Made by a program: the position numbers and the translations under genes
Assembly: GCA_964484385.1 (NCBI GenBank)
Contig: CAZAFV010000007.1
Location: 11,488-75,487, forward strand
DNA: 64,000 bases
Direction: 5' to 3'
DNA from: Poriferisodalis sp964484385
GTDB lineage: Bacteria > Actinomycetota > Acidimicrobiia > Acidimicrobiales > Poriferisodalaceae
Shown here: piece after piece, positions 59,830 to 64,000 of the stretch
Numbering within the stretch: the stretch's first letter is position 1
How the letters are laid out: the number at the start of each line of letters is the position of its first letter
Notes under the pieces: model-generated
What the model was told of the DNA's origin: nothing
What the model saw: the letters and a program-made list of their open reading frames with translations, nothing else
The model's database searches: none

Positions 59830-61119
59830 ATGGCCACCACCGCCGAGCTTGCCGATCGCTACCGGGCGATCATGCCCAGCTTCATCAGCCCGCTGTACGC
59901 ACAGCCGGTCTCAATCGATCGGGGCGAAGGCAGTTACGTGTTCGACTACGAGGGCAACCGCTACCTGGATTTCTTCGGCGGGGTCCTCACCACGATGATC
60001 GGGCACAACAACCCGGCGGTGGCCGCAGCGGTGCAGGCGCAGGCTTCCAAAGTGATGCACACCTCGACGCTGTACCTGAATGAAGAGATGATCTCGTTCG
60101 CGGAGGAGGTTGCTGCGGTCTCGGGCATCGCTGACCCGAGGGTGCTGTTCACCACCTCGGGCAGCGAGGCGAACGACACCGCGATCCTGCTGGCGACCAA
60201 CTATCGCCGTTCCAATCAGGTGCTGGCGATGCGCAACAGCTACCACGGTCGCTCGCTGACCGCGCAGGCCATCACCAGCCATCGGGGGTGGTCGACCAGC
60301 AGCCACAGCGGGCTCGACGTTCATTTCGTGCAAGGCGGCTACCGGCTGCGCAGCCCGTTCGGCCACCTCGACGACGACTCCTTCACCAATGCCTGCGTGG
60401 AGGACCTCGTCCAGCTCATCGACATGACCGACTCCGGGGGGTTTGCAGCGCTGATCGCCGAACCCATCCAGGGCGTCGGGGGATTTGCCACGCCCCCCGA
60501 TGGGTTCTTCGGCGCATTGGGCAAGGTGCTGCACTCGGAGGGAATCCTCTTCATCTCCGACGAGGTACAGACCGGCTGGGGTCGCACCGGCGAGCACTTC
60601 TGGGGCTATGAGGCCCACGGCATCACCCCCGACGCGATCACGTTCGCCAAGGGCGTCGGCAACGGCATCACCCTGGCTGGCATCGTCGCTCGGGCCGAGC
60701 TCATGAACTGCCTTACCCGAACCTCGTTCACCACCTTCGGCGGAAATCCGCTCTCGACCGCTGCGGGTCGGGCCACCTTGCGCTACGTGCTCGAGAACAA
60801 CCTGCAGGCCAACACTGCCCAGCGGGGGGCGCAGATGCGTGAGCGCTTGGCACCCGTGTGCGATGCGTCGCCGCATGTTGCCGAACTGCGCGGCAAGGGT
60901 CTCATGCAGGGCATCGAGTTCTGCCACCCGGGCAGCATCGAACCCGACGCCCCGACGTCGACGGCCGTAGTGGAAGCCGCCAAGGACCGTGGCCTGCTCC
61001 TGGGCAAGGGAGGCCTGTACGGCAACGTCATCCGCGTCACCCCGATGCTGAACGTGACCGAAGCCGAGTTGGACGAGGGGCTCGACATCCTCGTCGATGC
61101 CCTCGAAGCGCTCGACTGA
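59830..61119 (+). CDS. Class III aminotransferase (AGXT2/GabT-like)
   Basis: The ATG at 59830 gives 429 residues. Pyridoxal phosphate binding uses SGSEAND at about 110-116, ISDEVQTGWGRTG with Asp244, and Lys274 in TFAKGVGNG. The pattern resembles alanine-glyoxylate or omega-amino-acid aminotransferases. The gene is divergent from the LldD-like gene; together they could handle glyoxylate and glycine formed from methylated amines. Substrate inferred from context only. Confidence 0.9.
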   Translation: MATTAELADRYRAIMPSFISPLYAQPVSIDRGEGSYVFDYEGNRYLDFFGGVLTTMIGHNNPAVAAAVQAQASKVMHTSTLYLNEEMISFAEEVAAVSGIADPRVLFTTSGSEANDTAILLATNYRRSNQVLAMRNSYHGRSLTAQAITSHRGWSTSSHSGLDVHFVQGGYRLRSPFGHLDDDSFTNACVEDLVQLIDMTDSGGFAALIAEPIQGVGGFATPPDGFFGALGKVLHSEGILFISDEVQTGWGRTGEHFWGYEAHGITPDAITFAKGVGNGITLAGIVARAELMNCLTRTSFTTFGGNPLSTAAGRATLRYVLENNLQANTAQRGAQMRERLAPVCDASPHVAELRGKGLMQGIEFCHPGSIEPDAPTSTAVVEAAKDRGLLLGKGGLYGNVIRVTPMLNVTEAELDEGLDILVDALEALD

Positions 61120-61146
61120 GCCGGCTGGGGTCAGTGCTGGCCGCAG

Positions 61147-62211
61147 TCAGTCGAAGCTGACCGAGACTTTCAACGCGCCTGCGTCGTGGGGCTCGTGGGC
61201 CAGCCGGAAGGCGTCGCCGATGTCGCTCACGTCGAACACGTGGCTGAGCAACGGCGAGACGTCGATGTCGCCCGAGGCGATCAGCCGCAGCGCCTGCCGG
61301 AATGACATGGAGCCGGGTTCGTCTTGGGCCCCGTAGGTGCTGGCGGCAGACAGCCGCTTGCGGAAGAACTTCTGGAAGCGCACATGGATGTTGTCGTCGG
61401 TCGACGGCAGCCCGAACCACAAAAGCTGGCCGTCCATGCGCACGAGCTCGACCGAGTCCAGGAACGTGTCGGAGCGGCCGACCGCCTCGACGACATAGTC
61501 GGCACCGCGACCGTTGGTCATCTCCTTGACCGCTTCGATGACCCCGACATTGCCGAGCTCGGCAGCATTCAGGCACTCGTCCGCGCCATAGGCCTCGGCG
61601 ACGGCCAGGCGAGTCGGCGACAGGTCCGAGACGATGACCCGCTCGGCTCCGGCCCGCTTCAGCAGGTAGGTGAAAAACAGCCCCGCCGAGCCTTGGCCCA
61701 TGACCACGACCGTCTCGCCGGAAACGTCTCGTGGATGCTGGCGCATGGCGTAGATCACGGTGCCGAGCTGCTGGCCCATGAGCAGGTGCGAACGGGGCAC
61801 GTCGCCAGCCGGCAGCGGCACGCAATAGCCGGAGTTGACCCGCTGGAAGGCGTTGAAGCACTCGCCCACCGGCGGGTTCGGGAACGTCAGCACATGTGTG
61901 CCCTCGGGAAGGCCGGGCGCCCGGCTCTCCACCACCATGCCGATGCCTTCGTGGCCCGGGAAGCCGTGCGGGCAGGGGGGGCGGTGAGCGAGGCCGGCGC
62001 CCATCATCACCATGTGCAGGTCGCTGCCGCAGATCGACGCCATCTCCGAGCGGATGAGCACGTCGTAGTTCACCGCCGTCATGCCCAAGGCGGCGTCGGG
62101 CCGGGAGGACGGGGCGGCGTCTGAAGAGGCCTCGTCCAGCGGCGGCACGGGAATCTCTTCGCATTCCATGCGACCCACGTCCACCATGCGGCCCGCCTTC
62201 ATCATCTCCAT
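61147..62211 (-). CDS. Zinc-binding alcohol/threonine-dehydrogenase-like MDR protein
   Basis: From the ATG at 62211 the product has 354 residues. Catalytic zinc ligands are Cys61 (ICGSDLH) and His87-Glu88 (GHEGIG). The structural four-Cys lobe is not present: only FPNPPVGECFNAF and one later Cys occur there. The NAD-binding motif is GQGSAGLFFTYLLKRAG and the fold is otherwise complete. A longer upstream ATG is possible but overlaps the divergent transporter's start region. Substrate unknown. Confidence 0.85.
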   Translation of the reverse strand: MEMMKAGRMVDVGRMECEEIPVPPLDEASSDAAPSSRPDAALGMTAVNYDVLIRSEMASICGSDLHMVMMGAGLAHRPPCPHGFPGHEGIGMVVESRAPGLPEGTHVLTFPNPPVGECFNAFQRVNSGYCVPLPAGDVPRSHLLMGQQLGTVIYAMRQHPRDVSGETVVVMGQGSAGLFFTYLLKRAGAERVIVSDLSPTRLAVAEAYGADECLNAAELGNVGVIEAVKEMTNGRGADYVVEAVGRSDTFLDSVELVRMDGQLLWFGLPSTDDNIHVRFQKFFRKRLSAASTYGAQDEPGSMSFRQALRLIASGDIDVSPLLSHVFDVSDIGDAFRLAHEPHDAGALKVSVSFD

Positions 62212-62272
62212 CGGCTCACTGCTCCCTGCGTCGGCGGCGCATCTGGGCAAGTTAGCTGGCAGGCTGTCAGGC

Positions 62273-63757
62273 GTGAATGTGCCGGTGGCGACCGCTGAGC
62301 GCAGCCAGCGGTCCCTCCGGGGCTGGCTGGTGCTGGCCGGCGTCTTCGGTGTGATGATGGTCACGTCGGGCATGGTCTTCTACGCCCTCGGCGCGTTCTT
62401 GGACGCGTTCGTGGACGAGCAGGGCTTCAGCACCGGCCTCGCGGGCGCAGGCGTGGGTGCATTCCTGCTGGCGTCGGGTCTGTGCGGGTACTACACGGGC
62501 AAGCTGGTCAATCGCTTCGACGCTCGCTGGGTGATCACCGCGGGCACCGCGGCCAGCACTGCCGGCATGGCGCTGCTCGCACAGGTGCACAGCGGCTGGC
62601 AGATGTTCGTCGTGATGACCGTCTTCGGCATCGGCTTCGGACTCTGCGGCCTCGTGCCCACCACCACATTGGTGACGCGCTGGTTCGAACGCCGCCGCTC
62701 GGTGGCGATGGCAATCGCGTCAACCGGTCTGTCGCTGGGCGGCATCGTCCTGCTGCCGCAGCTGAGCGTTCGAATCGAAGCCGACACGTTGGTCTACTGG
62801 GCACCCCGCTTCGCCATCGTGTATTGCGTTCTGCTGCTGATCTCGACCTGGTTCTTCATTCGAGCATGGCCAAAGGATGTGGGGCTGCATCCCGATGGGG
62901 AGCGCCGGTCGGAGGAGCCGGGCGCTGCTCCGGACAGGCCGCCGCCGGGAACCCCGTACCAGCAGGCCATCCGCACACGGTTCTTCATCTTCACCGCCAT
63001 CGGCTTCGTGCTGGTGATGAGCAGCCAGGTTGGGGCCATCCAGCACATGTACAAGCTCACCGGGGACAGACTCGGTTCAGACGCTGCAGCTTCGACCGCG
63101 GTTGCGGTGCTGGCCGGCACAAGCGTCGTTGCAAGGATCTGCGGCGGCGTCGCGGCGCTGAAGGTGTCGCTGCGCTGGCTCACGATGGTGCTGATGGTGG
63201 TGCAGGCCATCGGGCTCTGCCTGCTGGCTGTCGCCGGCAGCGGGCTCGCCATCCTGTTCGGCGTGCTGGTGCTCGGCAGCGCCATGGGCAACCTGCTGAT
63301 GCTCCACCCGCTGATCCTGGCCGACGCCTTCGGTGTGCGGGACTACCCGCGCATCTACGGATTCGGCTCGCTGCTGATGGTGTCCGGCTTGGCCGGAGGG
63401 CCGTTTATCACCGGGGTCCTGCACGACATCTACAGCTACCGCTCCGCTTTCTTCACCCTGGCAGTGGTCGCGGTAGTGGGCTTGGTCGTGTACAGCTTCG
63501 CCGGCAACCCGGCCCGCGACTACCTCACAGCTCCGGCGCCGGAATCTGAGTGGGCAGCTCCGGTCCGGCCTCGATCCTCAAGGCCGACGCCGACACCCGT
63601 GCTGACCGTCACACGTGATCTCCCCGAGGGAGTGCGTCAGCCAGTGTTCGCCGGCAACGGCATCAATGGCGCTCTCGAGGACGCAGCCGAGTTCGACGAG
63701 ATCGAGCAGGCACGTAGCCCGACCGCCCCCGCAGTCTGGGTCGTGGAATCGGTGTGA
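62273..63757 (+). CDS. MFS transporter, MCT/oxalate-formate-antiporter-like
   Basis: From a GTG at 62273 the product has 494 residues and about 12 spans (first WLVLAGVFGVMMVTSGMVFY). The pattern of TRWFERRRSVAMAIASTG in the sixth-loop region and GVRDYPRIYGFGSLLMVSG later is typical of monocarboxylate/oxalate-formate antiporter-like MFS members. A Ser/Pro-rich C-terminal tail of about 60 residues is probably cytoplasmic. It may take up a carboxylate used by the neighbouring catabolic genes. Confidence 0.85.
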   Translation: MNVPVATAERSQRSLRGWLVLAGVFGVMMVTSGMVFYALGAFLDAFVDEQGFSTGLAGAGVGAFLLASGLCGYYTGKLVNRFDARWVITAGTAASTAGMALLAQVHSGWQMFVVMTVFGIGFGLCGLVPTTTLVTRWFERRRSVAMAIASTGLSLGGIVLLPQLSVRIEADTLVYWAPRFAIVYCVLLLISTWFFIRAWPKDVGLHPDGERRSEEPGAAPDRPPPGTPYQQAIRTRFFIFTAIGFVLVMSSQVGAIQHMYKLTGDRLGSDAAASTAVAVLAGTSVVARICGGVAALKVSLRWLTMVLMVVQAIGLCLLAVAGSGLAILFGVLVLGSAMGNLLMLHPLILADAFGVRDYPRIYGFGSLLMVSGLAGGPFITGVLHDIYSYRSAFFTLAVVAVVGLVVYSFAGNPARDYLTAPAPESEWAAPVRPRSSRPTPTPVLTVTRDLPEGVRQPVFAGNGINGALEDAAEFDEIEQARSPTAPAVWVVESV

Positions 63758-63822
63758 TCTGACCGGTCGACGACGCCGACTCGCGACCTCGATCCACCGG
63801 CCAGGACAGCAAAGATGTGGCT

Positions 63823-64000
63823 GTGAAGCTCGCAGTGCTCGGTGCGACTGGGTACGTCGGCGGCCGTCTCCTGCCGCACCTGATCTCCGGTGGCCACGAC
63901 GTGGTGTGCATCTCGCGCAATCCGCAGCGGCTGACCAACCGCTCCTGGCGCCGAGACGTCGAGGTGCGCGCCGGCGACGTGGCAGACGCTGCGTCGCTGG
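63823..64000 (+). CDS. NAD(P)-binding atypical SDR / NmrA-like protein, 3' end outside window
   Basis: Fifty-nine codons are visible from a GTG at 63823 (GTG at 63817 is an alternative). It opens VKLAVLGATGYVGGRLLPHL, a Rossmann GxTGYxG motif of NAD(P)H-binding atypical SDRs, followed by ISRNPQRL. The rest lies outside the window, so the subfamily cannot be told. Confidence 0.75.
   Translation, partial: MKLAVLGATGYVGGRLLPHLISGGHDVVCISRNPQRLTNRSWRRDVEVRAGDVADAASL

Overview
The window is one continuous stretch of a high-GC chromosome. GC-rich third positions, frequent GTG/TTG starts, tightly packed operons and the gene content (form I CO dehydrogenase, many CaiB/BaiF CoA-transferases, zinc alcohol dehydrogenases, MttB-family and dimethylglycine-dehydrogenase-type enzymes, CWB2 cell-wall protein) fit an actinobacterium. 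An uncultured Acidimicrobiia-like heterotroph is my best guess, but it is inference: there is no rRNA or other taxonomic marker here. I saw no tRNA, rRNA, CRISPR array, transposase or integrase.

Layout. 1-3.45 kb: an ATPase-DUF4143 gene translationally coupled to a large NACHT-like NTPase gene that runs off the left edge, preceded by two related AT-rich palindromes. 3.45-8.1 kb: molybdopterin oxidoreductase plus a two-domain CoA-transferase. 8.2-9.3 kb: a dodecin facing away from a dodecin-stress-domain fusion. 9.4-19.7 kb: mixed catabolism (carboxymuconolactone decarboxylase-like, enoyl-CoA hydratase, epoxide-hydrolase-like, MFS exporters, SDR, zinc ADH, second molybdopterin oxidoreductase). 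19.85-30.13 kb: an aerobic carbon monoxide dehydrogenase locus as two convergent operons. The plus-strand one holds a MoxR ATPase, a CoxE-type VWA protein and three small unknowns. The minus-strand one holds an unknown 84-aa protein, CoxM, CoxS, CoxL, an XdhC-type maturation factor with a YHS tail, CoxG, and then five consecutive small single-span membrane proteins. CoxL carries AYRCSFR, the form I signature. A perfect 26-bp inverted repeat lies just upstream.

30.3-37.4 kb: DUF2269-like membrane protein, IDH/IPMDH-family decarboxylating dehydrogenase, Ldh2 and acyl-CoA-dehydrogenase-like pair, ThDP enzyme and two tandem DUF4389 proteins. 37.55-41.5 kb: a Hen1-Pnkp RNA repair operon. 41.5-47.9 kb: PhyH dioxygenase, GltB-like FMN protein, sucrase/ferredoxin-like protein coupled to a CaiB, shikimate kinase, ArsC-like phosphatase. 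47.9-62.2 kb: a methylated-amine / glycine-betaine type region (non-pyrrolysine MttB homologue, two DMGDH/sarcosine-dehydrogenase-like FAD-GcvT proteins, an LldD-like FMN oxidase, a class III aminotransferase and a zinc dehydrogenase). It is interrupted at 52.3-55.7 kb by a second ATPase-DUF4143 gene with its own palindrome, a decayed copy of a DMGDH 3' end, a CWB2 protein and a NYN-domain gene broken by an in-frame amber codon. 62.3-64 kb: MFS transporter and the start of an NAD(P)-binding protein that runs off the right edge.

Most worth following up: the five-gene membrane-protein tail of the CO dehydrogenase operon, the palindromes placed in the same position before both ATPase-DUF4143 genes together with the coupled NACHT-like NTPase, and the DMGDH-end duplication with the amber-interrupted NYN gene. 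No gap between genes exceeds about 240 bases.
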